Assembly: GCA_947625225.1 (NCBI GenBank)
Contig: CANQNQ010000007.1
Location: 1-60,108 of the forward strand
Length of the DNA stretch: 60,108 nucleotides
DNA from: an uncultured Clostridia bacterium
GTDB lineage: Bacteria > Bacillota > Clostridia > Christensenellales > CAG-917
Direction of reading: 5' to 3'
The notes beneath the pieces are model-generated. The model was given only the letters and a program-made list of their open reading frames with translations, was not told the origin of the DNA and did no database searches. Of the stretch, positions 1 through 7,509 are shown piece after piece; within the stretch, counting starts at the first letter, position 1; each line of letters opens with the position of its first letter. The position numbers and the translations under genes are program-made.

Positions 1-148
1 CTTTCTTGAAGAAATCAAACACGCCGCTGACTTGCAAGGCGAGGCAAACCACCGCGCCCATTATTGCTATGATAAGCACAAATGCCACGATCCACTTGAT
101 TGTGTCTGCCGCTTTGTGCTTATGTAATTCGTTATTGTAATTGCTCAT
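1..148 (-). CDS. Small single-pass membrane protein, 3' end outside window
   Basis: This partial reading frame starts at ATG 148 and runs off the left edge; 49 codons are visible. The product begins MSNYNNELHKHKAADTIKW and then has one hydrophobic stretch (about residues 20-42) followed by FDFFKK. That pattern of a short charged head and one membrane helix is common for small accessory proteins encoded in Clostridia mobile elements and prophages, but I cannot name a function. An AGAGGT ribosome site lies rather far upstream (about 12 bases). The 246 bases between this gene and the next one upstream (149-394) show no convincing gene. It is read in the same direction as the next three small genes and may belong with them. 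Confidence 0.55.
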   Translation of the reverse strand, partial: MSNYNNELHKHKAADTIKWIVAFVLIIAIMGAVVCLALQVSGVFDFFKK

Positions 149-394
149 TTTTTTTATTTTACCTCTCAAAAATTTTTGTTTTGCGCTGTGCTTGACTCGC
201 CATGCACATTGCGCCTCGTTTGTCTATAATTGCTTCACCGACCGCCCACCCACCGCTGATAAATCTCAACTACTTATTCACATCACCTCGCTTGGGAAAA
301 GCAAAAGGCAGGGGAAATTGGTTTTTGCTTGTACGCTTTCACCGTTTCCGTCTGCCTTTTGAAAGTGTAATTTCAAGTTTTGCCGATTTATCCC

Positions 395-853
395 TTACGC
401 CGCCGCTTTGGGAAGCCCCGCGAGGATCATGCGCAGTATGGACTTGTCACTTTCTCTTGCGGGTTTCACCTTATAACTGAATATTTCGCCCGTTTCCTCG
501 TCCACGTCGCGCACCTCATATACGGTGTAGCGCGTTGTATTGCCTTTGTCGTCCGTCATTTCGTCCTCGAACATCGCAAGCGGGAGTTTGTCCTTGTCGC
601 CGAAGAGGATATCCAAAACTTCATAGCCGCCTTGATCTTTGGCGTTGAAGTCAACTTTGACGTCCCTTCCGCGCACTTTGCCCTTGACGCAGTATGAGAA
701 CATCTGTCTGCCGTCCTTTGCCTTGAAAGGCTCACGGATAAGGTCCAAAAGGACTTCTGCCTTTGCCGCCGTCTGCTCGGTCGCCTGTGCGTTCGTTTGC
801 TCTGCCGTCTGTTCGTTTGCCTTCTGCTCGTTCAAAATCTCTTTGTTTGCCAT
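395..853 (-). CDS. Hypothetical protein with Gln/Thr/Ala-rich head
   Basis: A 152-residue soluble protein of unknown function. The start MANKEIL at 853 is preferred over the longer frame (to 946) because AAAGGA sits six bases upstream. Residues 5-35 are low complexity (Q, T, A, E), followed by a compact acidic/basic domain with GRDVKVDF, GGYEVLDILF and TRYTVYEVRDVDEETGE, which looks like a small beta-rich fold. There is no signal peptide or membrane helix. It lies downstream of a SprT-like peptidase gene and another tiny gene in a run that resembles accessory DNA of a plasmid, phage or integrative element. I do not recognise the family. Confidence 0.6.
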   Translation of the reverse strand: MANKEILNEQKANEQTAEQTNAQATEQTAAKAEVLLDLIREPFKAKDGRQMFSYCVKGKVRGRDVKVDFNAKDQGGYEVLDILFGDKDKLPLAMFEDEMTDDKGNTTRYTVYEVRDVDEETGEIFSYKVKPARESDKSILRMILAGLPKAAA

Positions 854-993
854 TTTCGTTCCTTTGACGTAAGCCGTCACCTTGATTATTTGTCCCTTGC
901 GGGGATGCATGCGCGAGGGAAGGAGGGAAACCCCCGCCACATGCATTTCGTCTTAATTCTCAAAGACTCGTCAGCCCGCTTTGCATAAAGCAA

Positions 994-1245
994 TTAAGTT
1001 TTCTTTTTATCTCGAGACAGATACTTCGCACGATTGTTAGCTTTTTCACGGGTTTTATATCCATATTCGCCCTGCGCCCAACGTCCGTCCCTAGTATCAA
1101 AACCGCGACCGACCACATAATCTTTCGCTAGTGGACGTTCTATGACGGCATAAAGCCGACCATTTTTTGACCTATGCATATTGACAACACGCCAACCATT
1201 AACAGCATAGTTTTGATTGCTTCTTGTAAAATCGTAATTTTTCAT
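994..1245 (-). CDS. Small basic hypothetical protein
   Basis: An 83-residue basic protein with an excellent ribosome site (AAGGAG, seven bases before ATG), so it is very likely translated. It contains aromatic and basic patches (NGWRVVNMHRSKNGRLYAVIE and TREKANNRAKYLSRDKKKT). The C-terminal part is a probable basic helix, which would suit nucleic-acid or phosphate binding, but this is inference only. It ends 140 bases before the next gene downstream and begins 24 bases after the SprT-like gene ends, so the two are probably co-transcribed. Confidence 0.6.
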   Translation of the reverse strand: MKNYDFTRSNQNYAVNGWRVVNMHRSKNGRLYAVIERPLAKDYVVGRGFDTRDGRWAQGEYGYKTREKANNRAKYLSRDKKKT

Positions 1246-1269
1246 AGATATATCTCCTTATAAAATTTC

Positions 1270-1899
1270 TTATTCGACCTCTTGCATAATCTGTTGACAG
1301 TCCGCACAGATAAGGCGAACTTCCTTTGTCGCGCGCACGCTCATGCCACAGCAAGGACACTCATACTTGCGTGTGCTCGAACTCCGTCCCCTTACGCTTG
1401 CGAAACAGGGCGAGCGATACAGAATATTTGCGGGGTTATCTTTGACGAATTCGGCAATTATCGCTTTACTTGCCTCGGTGAGCGACGTTTGCGCCCACCC
1501 ATATGTCTTGACCTGCTCAACGATCAAGCCATGCTCGCTTGCTATCTTTGCAAACAGCTTGTTGTGGTACATCCCACTTCGAGAACAGTCTTGCATGTTG
1601 TGCATGTGCGCATACAGGTGGCATTGCTCGTGTATCATCGTCGCCGCGATGTCAAAGATGTCGCGATCGAGCGTTTGCGCTGTCATGTTGATTTCATGCG
1701 CGCCGTCTTTGTCATCTTTGCCATCGAACCACACGGGCTTTGTGGAAAACCAACCATATGTTTTGTTGCGCTCGTCCCTTTGAGCTGTGATAACAGGCTT
1801 GATAAGCTCGCCATTGAAAAATTTGTCGTTGCAAAAATTGAAAAGTTTTTCGAGATAGGACACCGTTTCAATGAGCCTTTCCGTCGGATTTTTTGTCAT
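1270..1899 (-). CDS. SprT-like zinc metallopeptidase
   Basis: A 209-residue SprT-like domain protein. The zinc-peptidase motif HEQCHLYAHMH lies at about residues 90-100 (HExxH with a third downstream His expected as zinc ligand), preceded by the typical helix IFDIAATMI. A C-terminal zinc ribbon CPCCG...CADC (about residues 175-200) matches SprT-like proteins of plasmids and phages. SprT-family proteins are related to SPRTN, which degrades DNA-protein crosslinks, but the bacterial role is poorly defined. A strong AAGGAG precedes the ATG. The 5' leader is unusual: an intrinsic terminator (1914-1968) lies directly upstream of the ribosome site, so expression seems to need read-through. The genes on either side of it read as accessory DNA. 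Confidence 0.8.
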   Translation of the reverse strand: MTKNPTERLIETVSYLEKLFNFCNDKFFNGELIKPVITAQRDERNKTYGWFSTKPVWFDGKDDKDGAHEINMTAQTLDRDIFDIAATMIHEQCHLYAHMHNMQDCSRSGMYHNKLFAKIASEHGLIVEQVKTYGWAQTSLTEASKAIIAEFVKDNPANILYRSPCFASVRGRSSSTRKYECPCCGMSVRATKEVRLICADCQQIMQEVE

Positions 1900-1913
1900 T
1901 GTCTTTTTCTCCT

Positions 1914-1968
1914 TAAAAAAATCTGATTGAACCAGTCGGGGAAGCTCCCTTCATGTTTCAATCAGATT
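1914..1968 (-). terminator. Intrinsic terminator/attenuator hairpin before the SprT-like gene
   Basis: Perfect 12-bp arms AATCTGATTGAA (1920-1931) and TTCAATCAGATT (1957-1968) enclose an internal loop and an apical GGGA-GCT-TCCC stem. On the minus strand the hairpin is followed directly by a run of seven T. It may end the sulfoquinovose operon, but the ribosome site of the SprT-like gene begins right after the T run, leaving no room for another promoter, so attenuation is possible. Confidence 0.75.
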
Positions 1969-2000
1969 GTACTAAAACACAACATAAATTTATATACTTA

Positions 2001-2029
2001 TTTATACTTTTTTCGCGCGCTCGCGACAA
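2001..2029 (-). promoter_or_regulatory. Possible promoter for the SprT-like gene cluster
   Basis: TTGTCG (2024-2029), a 17-base spacer and TATAAA (2001-2006) on the minus strand give a plausible vegetative promoter just after the stop codon of the ROK gene. The predicted transcript would cross the hairpin at 1920-1968 before reaching the SprT-like gene. The -35 is only a 4/6 match. Confidence 0.4.
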
Positions 2030-2032
2030 AGC

Positions 2033-3139
2033 TTATTGCGCGTTGAAAAACAGCTTTTCCGCGCAGATAGCCACAGCGCCTATATGGTTGCGCTTGTCAT
2101 TCAGCCGCGATATGGCAAGCGGCGCCGATCCCGTATAGTAACCGCCGATCAGCTCGGCAAGTTTGTTGCGGGTGCGCTCCCTTGAGAACATTGTGCCAAA
2201 CAGCACCACCTCGTTGGCGTTGAGGATGGTGGCGGTATTCAAAAGCGCGGGCGCTATAAGGCTCAGTCTGTCGTCCACTACGTCCATCGCCGCTCTTTCG
2301 TCGCTGACGGCAAGCTCGGCAAGCCCCATATGCAGCCCTTTTGTCTTTGCCATTTGCAGTATAGCCTCCTCGGAGACTTCCGTTTCAAGGCAGCCGTATC
2401 TGCCGCATCGGCACCTCTGTCCGTCACCGCGCACTATGTAGTGTCCTATCTCCGCCACGCCGCTGTCGTTGCCCGAAAAGACTCTGCCGTTGGCGACAAT
2501 GGATGAACCTACGCCCGGTCCCCACTTGAAAAACAGTACGGACTTGCTGTCTCGTATGTCGCCATACAGCAGTTCCGCCTCCGCGAAGGCGCGCACATTG
2601 TTGTCCACCACCGCCGTCACGCCAAATTCATGCGTAAACTTTGCGGCGAGGTCGTCGCACTGCCACACGCGGTACTCGGCGTCGTCGGGGGAACCTATTA
2701 TGCACACGCCAATCGCTTGCACGCGTTCGCCGCTTTCAAAAAGAAAGCTTTTTGCGGCGCGCACCACCTCGTCCACATCCGTCGTGAAGTTGATGGCGCT
2801 TGTGCACTTAAGTCCGCCCGCCATGTCGCACACGGAAAAAGTCACGCGATTGCGCTCGGCGTTGACGGCAAGCACATTGCGCTCGCAAAGCCTGAGCGTA
2901 AGCAATATCTCCGGACGGCCGCCATGTTTGTTGTCGGCGACGCCGCACTCCCTGATATAGCCGCCCTCGATGAGCTCCGCGCACAGCTTTGTAACAGCCG
3001 CGGGGGTAAGCCCCGTGCGCAGCGCCAACTCCTTACGGCTCATATCGCCCTGCTTGTTGAGCAGGTACAGAATGAGGCTCTTATTGCTGCGCCTCAGATT
3101 TTTTACATTCATGCCTTGATGCGACATTGCCTTCCCCAA
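2033..3139 (-). CDS. ROK-family transcriptional regulator
   Basis: A 368-residue NagC/XylR-type ROK regulator. An N-terminal winged helix-turn-helix (about residues 18-75: MSRKELALRTGLTPAAVTKL) is followed by the ROK sugar-kinase-like fold, with the zinc motif CRCGRYGCLE near residue 247 and the GPGVGSSIV phosphate loop near residue 205. I keep the TTG start at 3139 because AGGAG lies seven bases upstream; an internal ATG (MNVKNLRRSNK) would match the shortest family members. It is the last gene of the sulfoquinovose operon and the natural candidate to bind the palindrome at 9556-9572, probably relieved by sulfoquinovose or a pathway intermediate. Ligand and operator assignment are inference. 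Confidence 0.88.
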   Translation of the reverse strand: MGKAMSHQGMNVKNLRRSNKSLILYLLNKQGDMSRKELALRTGLTPAAVTKLCAELIEGGYIRECGVADNKHGGRPEILLTLRLCERNVLAVNAERNRVTFSVCDMAGGLKCTSAINFTTDVDEVVRAAKSFLFESGERVQAIGVCIIGSPDDAEYRVWQCDDLAAKFTHEFGVTAVVDNNVRAFAEAELLYGDIRDSKSVLFFKWGPGVGSSIVANGRVFSGNDSGVAEIGHYIVRGDGQRCRCGRYGCLETEVSEEAILQMAKTKGLHMGLAELAVSDERAAMDVVDDRLSLIAPALLNTATILNANEVVLFGTMFSRERTRNKLAELIGGYYTGSAPLAISRLNDKRNHIGAVAICAEKLFFNAQ

Positions 3140-3182
3140 AGTTTGACTCCTGTGTGCAAAATTGATATATGTATTGAGTTTT

Positions 3183-3953
3183 TTATTTGATAAACAGCGA
3201 TATGCCGCTTATTGCCATCAGCACGTAGGTCACCGCCATAAACGCCTTCCTGTTCAGCTTGCGCGCGACGAGGTTGCCCACCGCTACCGCCGCCAACAGC
3301 ACCACCATGCACGCCGCAAGCGCCGCCACCGTGCCCTCGGCAAAGTAGCCGTTCATGGCGTCGCTGAGCAGTATAAGTCCGTTGAGCACCACCCACACCG
3401 CGGACAGCGTTGTGCGAAACTCCTGTTTGTCCTTCAGTTTTCTGTCCGCATACAGCACCAGCAGCGGTCCGCCGCACACGAACATGCCGTGTACCACGCC
3501 CGCCACCGCCAGCGTGAGCAGTCCCGCCGCCTCGTCAAGCGCGTCTCCCTTGCGCTTTAGCTTGAACAGCATGGGCATGGATTTTTTTGTGAAAAACTCA
3601 TCTATACAGCCCAGCACCGTAAACAACAGCACCATCGCGCCAAGCAGTTTGTACAGCACGCCGGAGGTCACGCTTGAAAACATCATTATCAGCTCGCCGC
3701 CCAGTATGCCCACCGCCATGACAGACAGGATCTTGGTAAATTCGTGCTTGTTGACGGACTTTGGCGCGGAGGCAATGACGCCTATGGAAGCCGCTACGCC
3801 CAACACGTTGAGCACGGGCTTTGCAACGTCGTAACCCACCAGCATCAGCGAAAACGGCATGGCGAGCACCGTGCCCGCAAATCCCGTTATACACTGGATT
3901 ATATTGGATAAAAACACCACTGTGTAAAACAGCAGACTGTTTTTTGAGAACAT
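3183..3953 (-). CDS. TauE/SafE-family sulfonate exporter
   Basis: A 256-residue TauE/SafE permease with about eight membrane helices and the family's two-fold repeat. The head IIQCITGFAGTVLAMPFSLML is characteristic (QxxxGFG-like), and the second half has GVVHGMFVCGGPLLVLYAD. The family moves sulfite, sulfonates and sulfoacetate-type anions. In published sulfoglycolysis clusters a TauE-type exporter releases the C3-sulfonate end product, so here it most likely exports 2,3-dihydroxypropane-1-sulfonate, or sulfolactate if the C3 aldehyde is oxidised instead. It starts three bases after the isomerase-like gene; GAGGTG overlapping that stop codon is its ribosome site. No dedicated importer for sulfoquinovose is present in the operon. 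Confidence 0.88.
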   Translation of the reverse strand: MFSKNSLLFYTVVFLSNIIQCITGFAGTVLAMPFSLMLVGYDVAKPVLNVLGVAASIGVIASAPKSVNKHEFTKILSVMAVGILGGELIMMFSSVTSGVLYKLLGAMVLLFTVLGCIDEFFTKKSMPMLFKLKRKGDALDEAAGLLTLAVAGVVHGMFVCGGPLLVLYADRKLKDKQEFRTTLSAVWVVLNGLILLSDAMNGYFAEGTVAALAACMVVLLAAVAVGNLVARKLNRKAFMAVTYVLMAISGISLFIK

Positions 3954-3956
3954 TGC

Positions 3957-5279
3957 TCAGAACACCTCTATCCCCAGCATGTCGGCCACTGTCTTAAGCT
4001 CGCGCGAGATGTCGCCCATCGCCACCGCAAAGTGAGGCTCCCAGCCCGCTTTTACCGCGTTTTTCACAAGGCAGGTGACGTTTTTGTCCGTTTTGACCAC
4101 CATTGACGTGCCGTAATATTGTTGCGGCACATCGGGGGCGGAACCCGTCGCGATGAAAAATCTGAATTTGCCCTCGGAGTCCTTGCCTATGCGGAACACC
4201 GTCACGCGATCGCACCCTTTTACGCCGAATTCAAGCGTGGGACCAATTTTGCGGTTGCAATGCACTCCCGCGCAAGCGCCCTCGTCCGTGCGGGCAAGCG
4301 AACATGCGCCGGTGCCGCAATGCCAGAAGGTAAGCGTATTAGCCCTCTCGTTGATCGCCACGGGGTCTCCGAAGAACGCGGGGACGGAGGTGAGTTGCTG
4401 CGCCATATACATGCTCAGCGCTCCATACGTGTCCGCCTCGCACGCGGAGGCCACTCCCCTGTCGTTCATAAGCGCCAGCACCGCGCATACGGGGGTGCCG
4501 AAATCCACAAAGAAGTCCGGCCAGCAGCGAGTGGACAACGCGCCTATGTTGTTTGTCGCGGCATACTCCGCATACGCCTTGTACAGTCTCGCGAAGTCCT
4601 TCACGTTGTTTTGCGGCAGACGGTCAAGTCCCCTTATGCTGCCCCTAGCGCTTTCAAGATACGGCTCCACTTCGGCGTCCGTATATCCCTTTGCCATGGC
4701 GATAAGCTCTCTCGCCTCTATCGAGACGAGATTTGCGCCAAAAGTTGTCGCCATCTCCATATCCAGCGCGCGCCCGAAGCCGAAGCCCTGAGGAGTATGT
4801 CCTATCTGCAATATGTTGAGACGGCGTACGCTGTCTATCAGCCTGACCGCCTTAAGCGTGGCGGCGATAGCGCGCTTCACTTCCTCCTCGTCGGGATCGC
4901 CAAGCACGTACTCGAAGGGACGCCCGAAGGCGCGCAGCACGTTTGCCGCCGAAAACGCGCCCGTAAGCGAATTGAGCTTAAGCCTGCCGCCGTTGGTGAC
5001 GGGGTCGCGCAACGTCCAAAGCAGCACGGGGCAATCAAGGCGCCTTAGCGCCTCCGTCATATACGCGCCGTTGGCGAACGTGACGTTTTGCACGATGGCG
5101 AGCGACGGCTTTTTGTCCGAAATATACTGCGCGAGACTGCCCACGCCAAGCAATATCTCATCGGGCACGATTATGTCGCGATCGAGAGTTTTGAGCAACT
5201 CGATCGACTTGTTAAACTGCTTTTTTGCAAATTCGAGGTCAAATGTCGGCACGCCGACGGGAATGTACAATATCTCCAT
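3957..5279 (-). CDS. L-fucose/L-arabinose isomerase-like protein, candidate sulfoquinovose isomerase
   Basis: A 440-residue protein with the architecture of the L-fucose/L-arabinose isomerase superfamily: an N-terminal alpha/beta half (MEILYIPVGVPTFDLEFAK) and a C-terminal half with RCWPDFF, PVCAVLALMNDRG and CEADTYGALSMYMAQ. The acidic residues in the last motifs occupy the place of the metal-binding Glu/Asp of the family. In this operon it is one of two candidates for converting sulfoquinovose to 6-deoxy-6-sulfofructose; the DUF4867 protein next door is the other. GAGGT lies at the end of the DUF4867 gene and only one base separates the two genes, so they are translationally coupled. Confidence 0.75.
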   Translation of the reverse strand: MEILYIPVGVPTFDLEFAKKQFNKSIELLKTLDRDIIVPDEILLGVGSLAQYISDKKPSLAIVQNVTFANGAYMTEALRRLDCPVLLWTLRDPVTNGGRLKLNSLTGAFSAANVLRAFGRPFEYVLGDPDEEEVKRAIAATLKAVRLIDSVRRLNILQIGHTPQGFGFGRALDMEMATTFGANLVSIEARELIAMAKGYTDAEVEPYLESARGSIRGLDRLPQNNVKDFARLYKAYAEYAATNNIGALSTRCWPDFFVDFGTPVCAVLALMNDRGVASACEADTYGALSMYMAQQLTSVPAFFGDPVAINERANTLTFWHCGTGACSLARTDEGACAGVHCNRKIGPTLEFGVKGCDRVTVFRIGKDSEGKFRFFIATGSAPDVPQQYYGTSMVVKTDKNVTCLVKNAVKAGWEPHFAVAMGDISRELKTVADMLGIEVF

Positions 5280-5280
5280 A

Positions 5281-5943
5281 TCAATACCTCAACCTTTTGT
5301 TTTCTCCAATAAGTCCTATGTGCGCGCCCTGTTTCACCAGCGGTTCGCGTTCGGCGTGGGCGATCACCCATTTGTTGGTCATCAGCAGCAATTCCGCCTC
5401 GCCCACGGGGTCTTGCGGCTTTGTCTTGAGCGGCGTATTTGTGCCCTTTGCCAGCACTACCGCCGCCTTGAATCCCTCGTCGCGCACCTTAAGCGGCGAG
5501 AGGTGCAACGTGGTCTGAAACATCTCTATCGCCACGCCCGCGGGCACGTAAAACACCTTTTCGTTGCCAACGTAAAATTTGTTGTCCACAATCTGGTCGA
5601 GGCGCCCAAACACAAGCATAAAGTCGGTGGCGGCAACGTTGACCTCGGAGCATTTGTGATACTCGAAACCGTTGTATGTGCTGTTGCGTCCGTTGCAGTA
5701 GCCTATCTGTATGGGCATGCCGCCGTACACGACGTCGCGCAGCCATTCGAAGTCCTCGCCGCGCTCCATCTCCTCAACGGAGGGTACGTAAACGTTGCCG
5801 TCCGCGGGGACATCGGTATATTTGACAAGATAGTCTGTTATGCCGTCAAACTTGGCGTCCAGCACCCTGCCATAGGGCTTAAACTGCTCGTCATAAACGC
5901 TGTATATTTTCACGTCGTTGACACTGTTTAACCTCTCAAGCAT
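5281..5943 (-). CDS. DUF4867 (cupin-like) protein of sulfoglycolysis operon
   Basis: A 220-residue DUF4867 protein, a family related in fold to KduI/ureidoglycolate-lyase-type cupins. Visible features are GMPIQIGYCNG, NGFEYHKCSEVNVAATDFMLVFG and VFYVPAGVAIEMFQTTLHL, where the EYHKCSE block and the later Glu/His (EMFQTTLH) resemble a cupin metal site. DUF4867 genes are a recurring companion of sulfo-TAL clusters in Firmicutes. A role as sulfoquinovose isomerase, or a helper to it, is plausible, but I cannot decide between this protein and the fucose-isomerase-like one. It overlaps the reductase gene upstream by eight bases. Confidence 0.75.
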   Translation of the reverse strand: MLERLNSVNDVKIYSVYDEQFKPYGRVLDAKFDGITDYLVKYTDVPADGNVYVPSVEEMERGEDFEWLRDVVYGGMPIQIGYCNGRNSTYNGFEYHKCSEVNVAATDFMLVFGRLDQIVDNKFYVGNEKVFYVPAGVAIEMFQTTLHLSPLKVRDEGFKAAVVLAKGTNTPLKTKPQDPVGEAELLLMTNKWVIAHAEREPLVKQGAHIGLIGENKRLRY

Positions 5944-6802
5944 TGTAATCGCCTCTCACGACTTTGTAGGTGGCGCGGAAATCCTCCTTGCATATGCCCG
6001 CCTGCATGCCCTTGTCGTACACTGCCTTGGCGTTGAGCATGCCGGGCATATCAAGCCCCGCGCTCTCCGCCAGCCTTGTGCAGATGCCCAGGTCCTTGTG
6101 CATGTTTTCAAGGGAGAATGCCGTCGCCCAATTTTCGTTGTCTAAATTTTTCCACTGCCCGTCCAGATAGAAGTTCTGTCCGCCGCCGTAGGATATTGCC
6201 TTTGCAAAGTCCTCGGCACCTATGCCCATCTTCTTTGCCAACAGCAACGTTTCGTTGACGCCGTTTTGTATCTCGGCGACAAGCGTATTGTGGCAGATCT
6301 TCATCACAAGGCCGCTGCCGTTGCCGCCCATACGGATAATATTTGAGCCCATATAACTCAATACAGGTAGAATTTTGTCATACAGCTCCTCATCGCATCC
6401 GACGAGTATGCCCAGCGTGCCGCTTATTGCCGCGGGCTTGGATTTAACCACGGGGGCGTCCGCAAATTGCGCGCCCTTGGCCTTGACGGAGTTGGCCACC
6501 TCGACGGATACGTCGGGGTCGATGGTGCTCATGTCAATGCAAATTTTGCCGCCGTCTATATACGGCAGGATCTCTGCGTACACCGCCTTTACGTGCTCGG
6601 ACTTGGGCACCATGGTGATGATCAAGTCCGCGTTTTTTGCCACCTCGACGTTGCTTTGGCACGCGATCGCGCCAATCTCCGCCAATTTTTGCGCCTTTTG
6701 AGCGACGACGTCGCAGCAATACACTTTGTCGTCATGTTTTTTGACAATGTTTGCACACATGGACTCGCCCATTATGCCGAGTCCTATAAATCCTATCTTC
6801 AT
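5936..6802 (-). CDS. Beta-hydroxyacid dehydrogenase family, probable sulfolactaldehyde reductase
   Basis: A 288-residue member of the 3-hydroxyisobutyrate dehydrogenase family. The Rossmann motif GFIGLGIMGESMC is at residues 4-16; the catalytic lysine lies in SGLVMKICHNT (about residue 170). Where ordinary family members have DAPVSGG this protein has DAPVVKSKPAAISGTL, close to the corresponding loop of E. coli YihU, in which a positive residue holds the sulfonate. I therefore call it a reductase turning 3-sulfolactaldehyde into 2,3-dihydroxypropane-1-sulfonate with NADH. The opposite direction, oxidation to sulfolactate, is usually done by aldehyde dehydrogenases, absent here. An ATACAGGT octamer lies in frame at 6361-6368. 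Confidence 0.82.
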   Translation of the reverse strand: MKIGFIGLGIMGESMCANIVKKHDDKVYCCDVVAQKAQKLAEIGAIACQSNVEVAKNADLIITMVPKSEHVKAVYAEILPYIDGGKICIDMSTIDPDVSVEVANSVKAKGAQFADAPVVKSKPAAISGTLGILVGCDEELYDKILPVLSYMGSNIIRMGGNGSGLVMKICHNTLVAEIQNGVNETLLLAKKMGIGAEDFAKAISYGGGQNFYLDGQWKNLDNENWATAFSLENMHKDLGICTRLAESAGLDMPGMLNAKAVYDKGMQAGICKEDFRATYKVVRGDYNA

Positions 6803-6821
6803 TTTTCGCCTCTTTATACGA

Positions 6822-7508
6822 TTATTTTGTAGCTGTCTTGTCCCATGCGGCGCAGAATTTGCCTATGCCGTAGTCCGTGAATGGATGGTAGAAGCTGTCC
6901 TTGTACACCTGCAGACCCGCGGTGACTATGTCGGCGCCGGAAACGGCGCAGTCCACTATCTGCTTGCCCGTCCTTATCGCGGCGCAGATTATCTGAGTCC
7001 TGCCATAGTAGCCGTAGTTTTTGTAAATATTGACAATATCCGCTATATACTGCTTGCAGTCCTCGCCGGAGGATTCCTTCCAACCCACAAACGGGGACAC
7101 AAACAGCGACCCGTTTTTTGCCGCGATCAGCGCTTGCGAGGGCGAAAATACCAGCGTAAGGTTGGTTCTGACGCCCGCCTTTTCCAGCCTTCTTGCCGCC
7201 GCGACGCCGGCCTGCGTGCAAGGAATTTTTATAACAAAATTTGCGCACATGCCTGCAATTTTCGACCCCATTTCCACAATTTGATCAACGTCGTCAAGGT
7301 GCGGGTCTATCTCGACGGAGATGGGGAACTTGTCCCAACCCACAATGTTTTTTTCCTCCACAAACTGTTTGAGCTCGCCAAGCACTGTCAAAAAGGGCTT
7401 GCCTGAGTTCATGATGTGATTGGGATTGGTGGTCACGCCGTCAATGCCAAACGTTTCGTACGCCTCGCGGATCTCGTCGATCTTTGCGCTGTCAAGATAA
7501 TACTTCAT
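6822..7508 (-). CDS. sftT: 6-deoxy-6-sulfofructose transaldolase
   Basis: A 228-residue class I aldolase of the TalC/fructose-6-phosphate-aldolase branch. MKYYLDSAKIDEIREAYE and GVTTNPNHI are family signatures; the Schiff-base lysine lies in NFVIKIPCTQAG (about residue 90), and TLVFSPSQA and SPFVGW follow. Given its neighbours it should be the sulfofructose transaldolase that passes the dihydroxyacetone unit to glyceraldehyde 3-phosphate, giving fructose 6-phosphate and releasing 3-sulfolactaldehyde. The start at 7508 is chosen because AGGAGG lies just upstream; a longer frame exists but lacks such a site. It begins one base after the sulfoquinovosidase stop codon. Confidence 0.88.
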   Translation of the reverse strand: MKYYLDSAKIDEIREAYETFGIDGVTTNPNHIMNSGKPFLTVLGELKQFVEEKNIVGWDKFPISVEIDPHLDDVDQIVEMGSKIAGMCANFVIKIPCTQAGVAAARRLEKAGVRTNLTLVFSPSQALIAAKNGSLFVSPFVGWKESSGEDCKQYIADIVNIYKNYGYYGRTQIICAAIRTGKQIVDCAVSGADIVTAGLQVYKDSFYHPFTDYGIGKFCAAWDKTATK

Positions 7509-7509
7509 T

